Below, piece after piece: positions 1 through 8,242 of a DNA stretch of 11,152 nucleotides. A model generated the notes under the pieces. The model was not told where the DNA came from. It did no database searches and worked only from the letters and a program-made list of their open reading frames with translations. The DNA lies in contig JADGJL010001000.1 in assembly GCA_027600665.1 (NCBI GenBank), positions 1-11,152 on the forward strand. The letters run 5' to 3'. Each line of letters begins with the position of its first letter. Positions within the stretch are counted from its first letter, which is position 1. The DNA is from Irineochytrium annulatum (Eukaryota > Chytridiomycota > Chytridiomycetes > Chytridiales > Chytridiaceae). Position numbers and translations under genes: made by a program.

Positions 1-67
1 GGAACACCTGACCGAAGCGAGCCCAAAATTATGGGAATGGGCTGGTGGACTGGAGCTGGGACCAGCA

Positions 68-113
68 GTTTGTTGATTTCCAACCCCACTAACCCATTAT
101 TTCTCCGTAATAG
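68..113 (+). other. Probable intron of the phytochelatin synthase gene
   Basis: A GTTTGT donor at 68, CTAAC branch-like motif at 88-92 and TAG acceptor at 111-113 define a 46-bp intron of the size seen elsewhere in the window. The acceptor is well supported because the reading frame of the next exon is closed by that same TAG and PCS similarity (GMTFPEFACLARC) begins right after it. The donor is less certain: the peptide encoded upstream at 2-67 does not clearly match PCS. Confidence 0.5.
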
Positions 114-1013
114 GGCATGACTTTCCCCGAATTCGCCTGCCTGGCCCGCTGCAACGGCCTTACCGTTACCTCCGTCCCCGGCGACACCGTCACCCTCCCC
201 GAATTCCTCCGCGACGTCCAATCCGTTACCTCCGGCGACGGCTCCACGCAAATGGTCGTCTCCTTCTCCCGCAAGACGCTCGGCCAGACGGGTGACGGGC
301 ATTTCAGCCCCATAGGCGCGTACCATGCGGGATCGGGCCAGGCGCTCGTGCTGGATGTGGCGCGTTTCAAGTATCCGAGTTACTTCGTGGAGGTCGAGAA
401 GCTGTGGGAGGCTATGAGGCCCGTGGATAAGGAGACGGGGATGCCGAGAGGTTATTTCCTGTTACGGAAGCAGGAGAGGGAGGGTAGGAGCATACCGCTG
501 GCCAGGGTGCAAAGGGCTCGTGCAAGCCCCTTGTTGGCTATGGCTGGGCGCGCGCTCGCGTCGGGAGACAAGGAGGAGGTGTTGAGGCAGTTGGTGGAGC
601 CGTTCGGGAGGAGGGAGACGAGCCCTCTCGTTTTCGGGGAGGTCGGGGTCGACTTGGCGAGCGAGGAGGAAGGGAGCATGAAGGAGCATCTGGAGGAAGA
701 CATTGGGGCTCTTGTGTGTGGGCTCAAGTCCAGCGCGTTGTACACCGAGTGCGTGGGGATATTGACGCGGGCGGGTGCTTTAAAGAGCGGGGAGGAGTTG
801 AGGGAGAGTGCATCGCTCGCGACGCTTTTTGTCGCGGCGATGCCGCGGACTTTGGTGAGAAAGATGGATGAGGGGTTGAGGAGCAAGGTCGACGGTGTCG
901 CCGGCACAGGAGCGGACGCAGGTTTGGTACGAGAGGAGGTCGCGAGGCTTTTGGGGCAGCTGGAGAGCTTGAGCAACGTTAATTGTGGCTGTTCGAAGAA
1001 GGCGTGCTTGTAA
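114..1013 (+). CDS. PCS: Phytochelatin synthase, 3' part (last exon; 5' end incomplete)
   Basis: Gamma-glutamylcysteine dipeptidyl transpeptidase that makes phytochelatins from glutathione to chelate Cd and other heavy metals in the cytosol. From the in-frame Met at 117 (local residue 1), the papain-like PCS domain is recognisable: C8 and C12 in CLARC match the conserved Cys pair of plant enzymes (AtPCS1 C109/C113), H62 in GDGHFSPIG is the catalytic His and D80 in LVLDVARFKYP the catalytic Asp, with the same 18-residue His-Asp spacing as AtPCS1 H162/D180. The nucleophilic Cys (AtPCS1 C56) must lie upstream, so this is the last exon, not a whole gene. An in-frame TAG at 111-113 is read as the acceptor of an intron with branch CTAAC at 88-92. 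The C-terminal half (about 120-298) resembles the variable eukaryotic PCS tail and ends in a Cys-rich NCGCSKKACL. The upstream exon (perhaps 2-67) is unresolved. Confidence 0.87.
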   Translation, partial: GMTFPEFACLARCNGLTVTSVPGDTVTLPEFLRDVQSVTSGDGSTQMVVSFSRKTLGQTGDGHFSPIGAYHAGSGQALVLDVARFKYPSYFVEVEKLWEAMRPVDKETGMPRGYFLLRKQEREGRSIPLARVQRARASPLLAMAGRALASGDKEEVLRQLVEPFGRRETSPLVFGEVGVDLASEEEGSMKEHLEEDIGALVCGLKSSALYTECVGILTRAGALKSGEELRESASLATLFVAAMPRTLVRKMDEGLRSKVDGVAGTGADAGLVREEVARLLGQLESLSNVNCGCSKKACL

Positions 1014-1103
1014 CTTGTGATTTATTTGGGGTAAAGGAAAGGGTTTGAACTAGCAGGGGTTTTATTTGTAGGTCAATCATCAGTAACTATGAGGTCTATC
1101 CGT

Positions 1104-1109
1104 AATAAA
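1104..1109 (+). promoter_or_regulatory. Possible polyadenylation signal AATAAA
   Basis: Exact AATAAA about 90 bp after the phytochelatin synthase stop codon, in the 177-bp AT-richer gap between two convergent genes. Fungal polyadenylation signals are loose, so this is only suggestive. Confidence 0.35.
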
Positions 1110-1190
1110 TTATATCATATCTTTCCGTCTATCACATCGATTCCCACTTCTATCATGATGCCAGCCGAAGTATCCTTCAAAAAATCGCAT

Positions 1191-1733
1191 TTAAGCCTCA
1201 ATAACCATAACCAAAATTTCGCCCCCATCACCCAGACCAATCTGCTTCAAGCTATGCGTAAAATCGTACGCTTCGAAGCTCTCGACACCATCCTTATCCC
1301 TAACAACCTTCCCCAGCATGAACCTCTTGTAAACCCTTCCGGTCCCCGTCCCGCTCAGCCTCAGCTCGTTGACCACGTGCGCGTCCCTCATCATCTCGCG
1401 CTTTAGCATGTCGACGCTCCAGTCCAAGTTGGGCACACGGAAGCTCGCGCCGTGGATGCTTCCGACGCGGGTGCGCGCGGCTGGGCGCGGGAGCGGCTTC
1501 GAGGAGCTGGACGCGACGGAGTGCGAGGACGGGGAGCGGCAGACGCGTCCGCCCGTCCTGGACGTGGTTCCGGCGGAGGCGGTGGCCTCGTAGAGGCGGA
1601 AGTGGATCATGTTGATCTCGTCCGGCTTCGGGGTGGGAGGGAGCGCGGTCGTAGGACGGGATGGGCCCACGTTGGACACCGTCACCTTCTCGAGTTGGGC
1701 AGGGGTCTTCTTTGGGCGCGGTGGGAGCTCCAT
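1191..1733 (-). CDS. Unrecognised 180-residue protein with beta-grasp-like C-terminus
   Basis: I do not recognise a family. The intronless frame has a Pro-rich N-terminus (residues 1-40, with ELPPRPKKTP and ALPPTPKP), a short strand-like stretch INMIHFRLYEA, a Ser/Arg/Pro-rich low-complexity linker (about 53-97), and an ordered-looking C-terminal 80 residues starting at NLDWSVDMLKREMM and ending GLGDGGEILVMVIEA. The order strand, LKxxM helix, strands, then LKQIGLGDGGEI resembles a ubiquitin-like/beta-grasp fold such as SAP18, but no signature proves it. Its ATG lies only 48 bp after the stop of the co-directional ESCRT-III gene and directly follows a CAG splice acceptor, so it may be expressed from a shared transcript or be a 3' exon of that gene. 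An out-of-frame ATG lies 7 nt upstream at 1738-1740. It is convergent with phytochelatin synthase. Confidence 0.6.
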   Translation of the reverse strand: MELPPRPKKTPAQLEKVTVSNVGPSRPTTALPPTPKPDEINMIHFRLYEATASAGTTSRTGGRVCRSPSSHSVASSSSKPLPRPAARTRVGSIHGASFRVPNLDWSVDMLKREMMRDAHVVNELRLSGTGTGRVYKRFMLGKVVRDKDGVESFEAYDFTHSLKQIGLGDGGEILVMVIEA

Positions 1734-1787
1734 CTGACATTTTTTTGTTGATAGTTAGACAAAATTGGGGATAAAAGCACACTATAC
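1734..1787 (-). other. Candidate 54-bp intron bridging ESCRT-III gene and downstream ORF
   Basis: On the minus strand a GTATAG donor begins at 1787 and overlaps the last codon and stop of the ESCRT-III gene. A CTAAC branch motif lies at 1758-1754 and a CAG acceptor ends at 1734, immediately before the ATG of the 180-residue ORF. The length and the 21-nt branch-to-acceptor distance match other introns here. Removal joins GAC (Asp) in phase 0 to ATG, making one continuous frame. Whether it is spliced is unknown. Confidence 0.45.
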
Positions 1788-2605
1788 GTCTCGTTCCTCG
1801 CGCTCGACGGCCTTCGCTGCGCCGCTGAAGCCGGCGATCTGGGTAAAGACGTCGTCTACTTGCGTCTTGATGTCACCGCTGTCGAAGATGTCGCCGTATA
1901 CCTAAATGCAGGGCATATGAGAAAAAAAAAAAAAAAAATAAACCCCCAAGAGCGGGACGGAAGGGCTCACGTCGTCCATCCCTTCGTTCATAAGCTCCTC
2001 AAGAACCTCGTCCTCCATCATGCGCTGGGCGTACTTCATCGTCTGCATCTTGGCGCCGACCTGGGTCACCCCATAGTTTGCGTAGCGTGTACCCTGCGGC
2101 AGAGTGAGATAAAAAAAACCGAAGGCTGACGGCAAGCTCAAACATACCTTCATGGCCTCCATCTCGGCGCGGTTGATCTTGTGGTTCGAGGCCATCACCT
2201 GCGGAAGGTTCAGGTCTCATGTTTAAGGACAATATGACCAACGGAACCAACCTGAGCCCTGTTTTGTATTATGGCTGATCCCTGGAAGTTCCTGTTGGAC
2301 GTGTTTCTCAGGCCCGCAATCTGGGCAGCCAGTATCCTCGCCTTCGCCTTGTCCCCCTTCTTGTAGTAATCCTTAGCGTTGACCATCTGTAGAACACTTT
2401 CAACATAACTTCTTAGAACGAGTATTGTTCTCACCAGCCTGTGCTCCTGCCTCTCCAACTGTTTCCTGTCCCTCGCCAGCTCGCGGCCGCACCTTTCGGC
2501 ATTCGACTTCGCTTCTTTCAGCCTGTCCTCCCGAACTAACATTCGATTGCTCTGGAACTTCATCGACGGCGGGAGGAGCCGGTCCAGCGGGCCGCCTAAC
2601 CACAT
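1782..2605 (-). CDS. ESCRT-III subunit, SNF7 family (CHMP2/Vps2-like)
   Basis: Membrane-remodelling subunit that polymerises on endosomes for multivesicular-body sorting and scission. Five exons fit with phase-0 GT-AG junctions: 2605-2435, 2386-2252, 2198-2148, 2093-1971, 1901-1782; introns are 48, 53, 54 and 69 bp. The joined protein is 199 residues, near the usual 200-225. Residues 20-57 form the basic first helix (RELARDRKQLERQE, as in CHMP2: RDRxxLExQE). KAKARILAAQIAGLRNTSNRN matches helix 2, and EELMNEGMDD followed by GDIFDS resembles the acidic C-terminal part of CHMP2B. Subfamily assignment is tentative. No clear C-terminal MIM1 motif is seen; the protein ends KAVEREERDV. Start chosen at the first in-frame Met; Met15 (2563) is an alternative. 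Divergent from the CLC gene with 80 bp between ATGs. The stop may be spliced out (see 1734-1787). Confidence 0.8.
1922..1938. repeat. Homopolymer A17 (T17 on minus strand)
   Basis: Seventeen consecutive A residues. On the minus strand this is a T tract inside the fourth intron of the ESCRT-III gene, upstream of its TTTAG acceptor at 1902, where it may serve as a polypyrimidine tract. Its exact length could be affected by sequencing error. Confidence 0.9.
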
Positions 2606-2685
2606 CGTGACGGGCTGCCGCGGTCAGTGGGGTCTGGTGGACGATGTCAAATTAGCGAGATCGCAGGCCAGATATACCCACGGCG
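2606..2685. promoter_or_regulatory. 80-bp divergent promoter between ESCRT-III and CLC genes
   Basis: Only 80 bp separate the two opposing start codons, so core promoters and 5' leaders must share this gap or extend into coding sequence. It contains GATATA near 2671 and a mini upstream ORF, ATG TCA AAT TAG at 2644-2655, preceding the CLC start. No clear TATA box or CCAAT box is evident. Confidence 0.5.
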
Positions 2686-5600
2686 ATGTCGACGTTTACT
2701 TCATTCCAGCCTTTGGCGGACGACGACGACGACTTCCCGACGTCCCCAAGGGACAGGACAACCTCGGCCCCGGTGTCTGGCGCGGACCGGGCCCCGGCGC
2801 GATCCTCGCATATTCGCTTCGACACAGCCGACCGCGGACTAGGCCTTGCCGGGCCGCGGCATCGCGCGGATTCCGCCGGGCGGCGGCGTGCCATTGATGA
2901 CCTCCTGGGCCTGGTCGAGGATGAGCTCCGGGACGACGGTCTGGGCAGCGGCTCGGGAGGGAGTCTGTACGAGGACACTTCGTGGGGCGGGCACGGGCAT
3001 CTGGACGAGGATCTGGATCGGTTCCTCGGGGAGACGACGGAACCGCTGGCAGAGGACGAGCATTCGCACGCGCCGAGGAGGGCCGTCGGCGCGTCGGCGT
3101 CAGGTGGGGGGCCGTCGCGGGTGTCGACCGAGTCCAGCTCGGCGTTCAGCTCGAGGCCGCTGTTGAATGGGGATGGTTCGGGAGGGGGGAGCCCGAACGG
3201 GATAGCGGTGTCTGTTGACATAGATGGCGAGCCTAGGCCGCAAGGGTTTGTACCTCCTTCAGGTATGCTCACGGCGCGCGGATGCTCAAATATGTATTAC
3301 AGTCCTGGAAGCTTTAAGAAGCGGCAGACGCGCCGCGGCTTCTCAGCCTTCCGCTATTTCAAAGACCTCGCCGATCGCCTATCCCAAACGATCCGCTCCT
3401 CCGCAGTCTCCCACCATGGCAACCGACCGCATGAACCAGGCGACTACGACGACGATGACGACGACGAGGACGACGAGTTTCTTGGCGGCGCCGGCACGTC
3501 CTCGATCCTCGGCCGCGGCGTCCACCGGCCACCGCAACGCCGGCAGAGCCAAACAGGCCTCTTCCGCATCCCCGGCCTCTACTACGGGCCCTCACGCCTC
3601 GTCCGCCCCGGTCCACCAGTCGCCACCAACGCGCCCGGCGACCCCCTAGATTGGGGCGGTTTCAGCGGCCGCCGTGTCGCGTACGACAACTTCACGACCA
3701 TCGACTGGATACACGACCTGACGATGGAGCGGATGAGGCTCGTGGCACTACGGTCTATGACGGGGTGGCAGGGGGAATTGATGAGGATCTTTGACTCGAG
3801 CCAGGCATGGATACTGGTGTTTTTCGTTGGCGTAATAACGGGCTGTGTGGCGGGATACATTGATATTGGCAGCGTATGGTTGAGCGATATCAAAGAGGGG
3901 TATTGCTCGGCGGGATTTTATCTGAATCGGAAGTTCTGCTGTTGGCATCGGCCTGGTGAGAACAGTTCCATTCGATTTGCGCCCACATTCTATTTTTGAC
4001 TAAGTTTTATGAAAGAGAACGCGTACTGTAGCGAGTGGAAGACTTGGCCGTCGGCGATGGGGACGAAGAATTATTTCGGGGGCTGGATCCTTGCTTGCTT
4101 TATGTACACCCTCTTCGCGGTCGCTTTCGCGGCCTCGGGATCTTTCCTCGTCAAGGTGTTTGCACCGTACGCGGCGGGGGAGGGCGTGCCGGAGATCAAG
4201 ACGATTTTAGGTGGATTTGTCATTCGCAAGTTCCTGGGCGGGTGGACACTTTTGGTATGCTGTCGAGGCTGAGTTTGGATGCTCTTACTGATGTTAATTA
4301 TACTTGAAGATAAAAATTGTCGGTCTCGTGCTATCGGTTGGATCGGGCTTGTCATTAGGGAAGGAAGGGCCTCTTGTCCACATCTCCTGCTGCCTAGGGA
4401 ATATTTTGCCTCGAGTTTTCAAAAAATATGCGAACAACGAAGCGAAGAAGCGGGAAATCCTGAGCGCTTCCAGCGCAGCCGGGATATCCGTCGCCTTTGG
4501 AGCTCCCATCGGCGGTGTGCTCTTCTCCCTCGAGGAAGTGTCTTATTACTTCCCCTCGAAAACAATGTGGCGTTCTTTCTTCTGCGCAATGGTCGGAGCG
4601 ATCGCCTTGCGCATTATGGACCCGTTTCGTAATGGTAAACTTGTACGTATCACGTCTGTCTTCGAGGCTCCGCACCTGCTAACTTCCTGATGCAGGTGTG
4701 GTTCCAAGTTACATATAGCCGCGACTGGCACGCCTTCGAGATGCCGATATTCATTCTCTTAGGTGTTATCGGGGGCCTGGCCGGAACGTTGTTCATCCGA
4801 ATGGTAAGACGACGCGCTTCTTGTTCCAGCTCAGAACCTTACAAAGCTGGTAGAATATTCGAGTTGCTACGTTCCGAAAATCGTCTTGGCTTCGGCATCA
4901 CCCCATATCGGAAGTGGCTTTCGTTGCGTTGTTGACGGGAATCGTCGGATACTCTCATGTGTTCCTTCGGTGAGTCCGTCGCTGCAGATTTGTTCGGGTG
5001 CTGAACTACCACTCTTCTGAAGCGTGAGCACCGTCGATCTTGTCGCCAACCTCTTTCGCGAATGCGCGGAAGTTGATGGCGATTTTTACGGTCTTTGCAA
5101 GTAAGTCGAAGTGGAGCTCCAGTAGTTGCCCACCGCTAATAAAAGGCGCTTCTCAGAAAGTCAGATGCTGGCGTCGTAGTCTTCCTGCTCCTTTTCGCCG
5201 CCGGGATCAAATTCGTCCTAACGGTCCTCACCTTTGGCATCCTCCTTCCAGCAGGGATCTTGTACGTCCCCTTCCGGTTGCACCTTTCCACACACTTACC
5301 TCTTTTTAGTACTCCATCGATGGCGATAGGCGCCTGCGTCGGCCGAGCGCTCGGCATCATCATGGAGCTCCTACATGAATCCTTCCCGACGCATCCGATC
5401 TTTTCATCCTGCAACTCCAACCTCCCATGCATCACGCCAGGTACCTACGCCATGGTCGGCGCCGCCGCCTTCCTCTCGGGCACGACCCGTATGACAGTGT
5501 CACTCACCGTCATCATGTTCGAGCTCACGGGGGCGGTCTCGTACGTCCTCCCGATTATTGTCACGGTTCTGACGGCAAAATGGGTCGGGGACGCCGGTGG

Positions 5601-6314
5601 GAAAGGGCTATATTACCTGTTGATCAGGCTGGAGGGATATCCTTTCTTAGATGGTGGCGAGGAGTATAAGGGCGATGGTGTTGTTAAGGACGTGATGACC
5701 GCAAAGGACACTTTGGAGGTTATTCCGGGGACGGGGTTAACGGTGCGGACGCTGGAGGAGCTTTTGCAGACGACCGTGTTCAAAGGGTTTCCAGTTGTTA
5801 ACTCGTTTGCGGATGCGAACGTGGTTGGGTACGCTGGCCGTGCCGAGCTGCGGTATGCGTTAGGTAAGAGATTTCTGTTGCATTTGGTGTTTACGCATAA
5901 AATGTCGTCAACACTATATTCCATTCAGCCGCGTTCCAAAAGCTTCTGACCACGGCAAAGAACACGCCCATCTATTTTGTGGATCCCCCCCATAACATCG
6001 ATCCATCAAGTTATCTCGACATGCGGCCCTGGATTGAGATAACGCCGCCGACCGTGCCGCCGATCTTCCCCGTCGGCATGTGCGTGGAGCTATTCAAAAA
6101 GATGGGCTCGCGGTACGTTCTTGTCACGACGGAGGGACGGCTGGAGGGGATAGTGACGAAGAAGGATCTGCTGCGGCACAGTAAGCAGTACTACAGTGAT
6201 AGACGAAAAAACTGAAGCGTTCATTTTGCAGTTTTGATAGTGAAGCGCCAGGTCCTAGCACCGGGCGTCGACGACGAAGACATTGGTCCTATGTCACCTC
6301 GACCTTTACATTGA
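2686..6314 (+). CDS. CLC family chloride/proton antiporter (ten exons)
   Basis: Endosomal/vacuolar anion-proton exchanger of the CLC-3/4/5 type. Exons: 2686-3955, 4016-4254, 4310-4642, 4696-4803, 4854-4969, 5023-5100, 5157-5261, 5310-5863, 5929-6180, 6232-6314; introns 48-65 bp; all phases agree, giving 1045 residues. Residues 1-370 are a long polar, acidic cytosolic N-terminus. The membrane part begins at about 374 ([12 protein letters not shown]). Motifs: selectivity loop GEGVPE 478-483 (normally GSGIPE); GKEGP with gating Glu522; SLEE with proton Glu579, 57 residues later exactly as in CLC-5 E211/E268; PAGIFTP 746-752; MFELTG then central Tyr828. Two CBS domains follow, about 874-933 and 965-1018 ([20 protein letters not shown]). 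Both glutamates predict an exchanger rather than a channel. Fungal CLCs such as Gef1 acidify compartments for copper and iron loading. The unusual Glu479 may alter anion selectivity. Confidence 0.93.
3442..3477 (+). repeat. GAC/GAT/GAG trinucleotide repeat encoding an Asp/Glu tract
   Basis: Twelve near-repeated codons (mostly GAC) inside the first CLC exon encode [12 protein letters not shown], residues 253-264, in the disordered N-terminal region. A second shorter Asp run (DDDDD) lies near residues 12-16. Such tracts can vary in length between strains. Confidence 0.85.
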
Positions 6315-6543
6315 CGGACTTTAAGGATAATTGAATGGATAAGGCCTCTCGTTGGTTAGCACTTCATAGATAAGATGGCAGAATCACCGCCATCCGTTCA
6401 GTTCATAACTGCTCGGCATATGATATCCACAATACAGTAATCGGTGTTTAATGTACTGGGAGGCTGCCGCCTTTATAAATTTATTATGACCATGTGGTAG
6501 CGGTTTTCTCCAGATAGGCGTTTCGTCAGGCTTGAACGCCAAA
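6315..6543 (+). promoter_or_regulatory. OGG1 upstream region with TATA-like box and mini-uORF
   Basis: This 229-bp gap holds the CLC 3' untranslated region and the OGG1 promoter. TATAAAT lies at 6474-6480, about 65 bp before the OGG1 ATG. A tiny ORF, ATG ACC ATG TGG TAG (6486-6500), lies between it and the start and could lower translation if included in the mRNA. No other gene is visible. Confidence 0.5.
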
Positions 6544-7969
6544 ATGTCAAAGGCTTGGCGGCATCTCGCTTCTACGAAAGGTATTCGCCCGCATGCGAAG
6601 CTGGCCCTTGACCCTAATCTAGACCTCGACCTCCGAACGACGCTCTTCTCTGGTCAATCCTTCATATGGCGAGAGACGGGCCAATTCGAGTGGTCGGCTG
6701 TCCTCACGAGACGGTTGATATCACTGAAGCAGACCCCGACGGATATCATGTTCCGCTCAGAGAGTTTCAGTGGAACGGATGAGGAGGATTTGGCGTTGCT
6801 GAGGGATTACTTCAGGCTTGGAGTGTGCCTGCCGACGCTGTGAGTGGCAAGTCGATGAGTAATTGTCCGGACTCACTGGTACGACAGTTACGCACATTGG
6901 AGCAAAGTGGACGAAAACTTCAAAAAAAAGTCGAGCAACTTTCCTGGGCTTCGGCTGCTGCGACAGGACCCCGTTGAGGTGCGTTTGCTTCCAATTTGTT
7001 CAAAAACGTCATGCCCATTACAACCAGAATTTGTTCTCCTTCATCTGCACCAGCAACAACAACATCGCGCGCATAACGCAAATGGTTCACCCTTTATACC
7101 ACTGGCACCCACCACCACTAAACTCTCAAACAGATCGACAAATTCTGCGCCGGCTTCGGCGAACGTATCCCAGCAACTCCCCAATCCAAGCCCGACAAAA
7201 TCTTCTACGCCTTCCCGACCCTTGACTCCCTGCTGGGCGACAACGTCGAGGAGACGCTGCGTGGCATGGGGTTTGGCTATCGCGCGAAGTACGTCTCGAG
7301 GTCGGCTAAGCTGATAGCGGACGAGGAGGACGGCGGGGAGAAGTGGTTGATGGCGTTAAGGGATACGGATTATGCGACGGCGAAGGAGGCGCTGCTGAGG
7401 CTGCCGGGCGTAGGGGCTAAAGTCGCGGATTGCGTGCTGCTGATGTCGATGGATAAGTTGGATTCTATACCGGTCGACACGCATGTCTGGCAGGTATGGC
7501 TTCACGCGAAACCCTTCTCCGCCTTTTAATCTCTTTAAGATCGCTCGCCGGGATTACGGGGTTGGACACTATGGAATGAAGACGCTAACACCGAAAGTCT
7601 ATAGGGCCATAGGCGATAAGTTTCGCGACGTCTTTGGGGAATATGCAGGTTTGGCAAATTAAAACTTGCATCTCTGACTTCTTGAATGAAGGCTGGGCGC
7701 ACAGCGTGTTGTTTGTCGCGGACCTCAAGAAAATCGGCGGATCGACGGCCTCTCTCGCTGCCGAGCCCGCTGCCGTTGAGACTTTGCCCAAGATCGACAT
7801 CGTCACCACCAAATTCAACCTTGTAGGGGATGCAAACACGTCGAAGAGTTTACCGACCCCAAAAAAGAGGAAAAGTGAGGAGGACACGATTTATATCCGT
7901 ACACTTCCTTTTGTAAAGCGTCAATCTCTTCCAACCTTCAAGAAACGTGTCCCTCCGACTCCGTCATAA
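6544..7969 (+). CDS. OGG1: 8-oxoguanine DNA glycosylase/AP lyase OGG1
   Basis: Base-excision repair enzyme that removes 8-oxoguanine opposite cytosine and nicks the abasic site; expected in nucleus and/or mitochondria. Exons 6544-6839, 6888-6978, 7028-7084, 7134-7493, 7540-7648, 7692-7969 (introns 43-49 bp) join in phase to 396 residues; human OGG1 is 345 and yeast 376. The N-terminal domain has SGQSFIWRE. LLRQDPVENLFSFICTSNNN carries the conserved Asn for substrate recognition, and GFGYRAKYV follows. The helix-hairpin-helix GPD motif has LPGVGAKVADC with catalytic Lys244 and IPVDTHVW with Asp263, spaced 19 as in human K249/D268. GWAHSVLFVADL matches the C-terminal substrate-binding helix. 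The extra tail contains a basic PTPKKRK, a likely nuclear localisation signal. The ATG at 6544 has a good AAA context; a TTG upstream is not needed. Donors GTTCAC (7085) and GTTTGG (7649) are weak. Confidence 0.95.
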
Positions 7970-8242
7970 ATCGGGAGGCCCAAGCATTTACTCTTTACGG
8001 CTTCTGTTGTGTTAATTTATTTACAATGCTGCTCATTTGTTGTTACTACGCTGCTAAAATCTATAGTTATATACATATCCGTAGTGTTTAAAACACCAGA
8101 ATTAAGATTTTTTCGCGAACGTCGATGCCGGGGTCTTCGAGATTATAGTGTTCGGAGTCGCGCCCGCGCTGTGCTCGAGTCTGTTGCCCGGCGTTTGTAG
8201 TAAGCGGGCTCGCCCCGACAATCCAACGTTTGGCTAGAATGA
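7970..8242. other. Convergent 3' region between OGG1 and rad9
   Basis: An AT-richer stretch between two convergent genes. An AATAAA on the minus strand at 8016-8021 could be the rad9 polyadenylation signal. Part of it (8102-8233) may be an additional rad9 3' exon if a 45-bp intron at 8234-8278 is spliced. No RNA gene seen. Confidence 0.45.

Noticed and set aside
452..976. 174-residue minus-strand ORF opposite phytochelatin synthase
   Set aside because: It is antisense to an exon with clear catalytic motifs, and its Ser/Leu/Pro-rich composition is that of a GC-codon shadow.
1300..1782. 160-residue minus-strand ORF in another frame over gene 2
   Set aside because: Pro/Arg/His-rich shadow frame with no ordered segment; the 180-residue frame has a structured-looking C-terminus and sensible end.
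2652..3272. 206-residue minus-strand ORF opposite the CLC N-terminus
   Set aside because: Ser/Arg/Pro low complexity, antisense to a coding exon in GC-rich DNA, no motif.
3263..3302. 40-bp intron-like segment (GTATGC...TTACAG) in CLC exon 1
   Set aside because: Removing it is not a multiple of three and shifts the frame away from the one that continues into the first membrane helix; the unspliced frame is open throughout.
5260..5309. ATG-like ORF start at the CLC exon 7/8 boundary
   Set aside because: It reads through an intron; splicing 5262-5309 restores the conserved PAGIFTPSMAIG motif.
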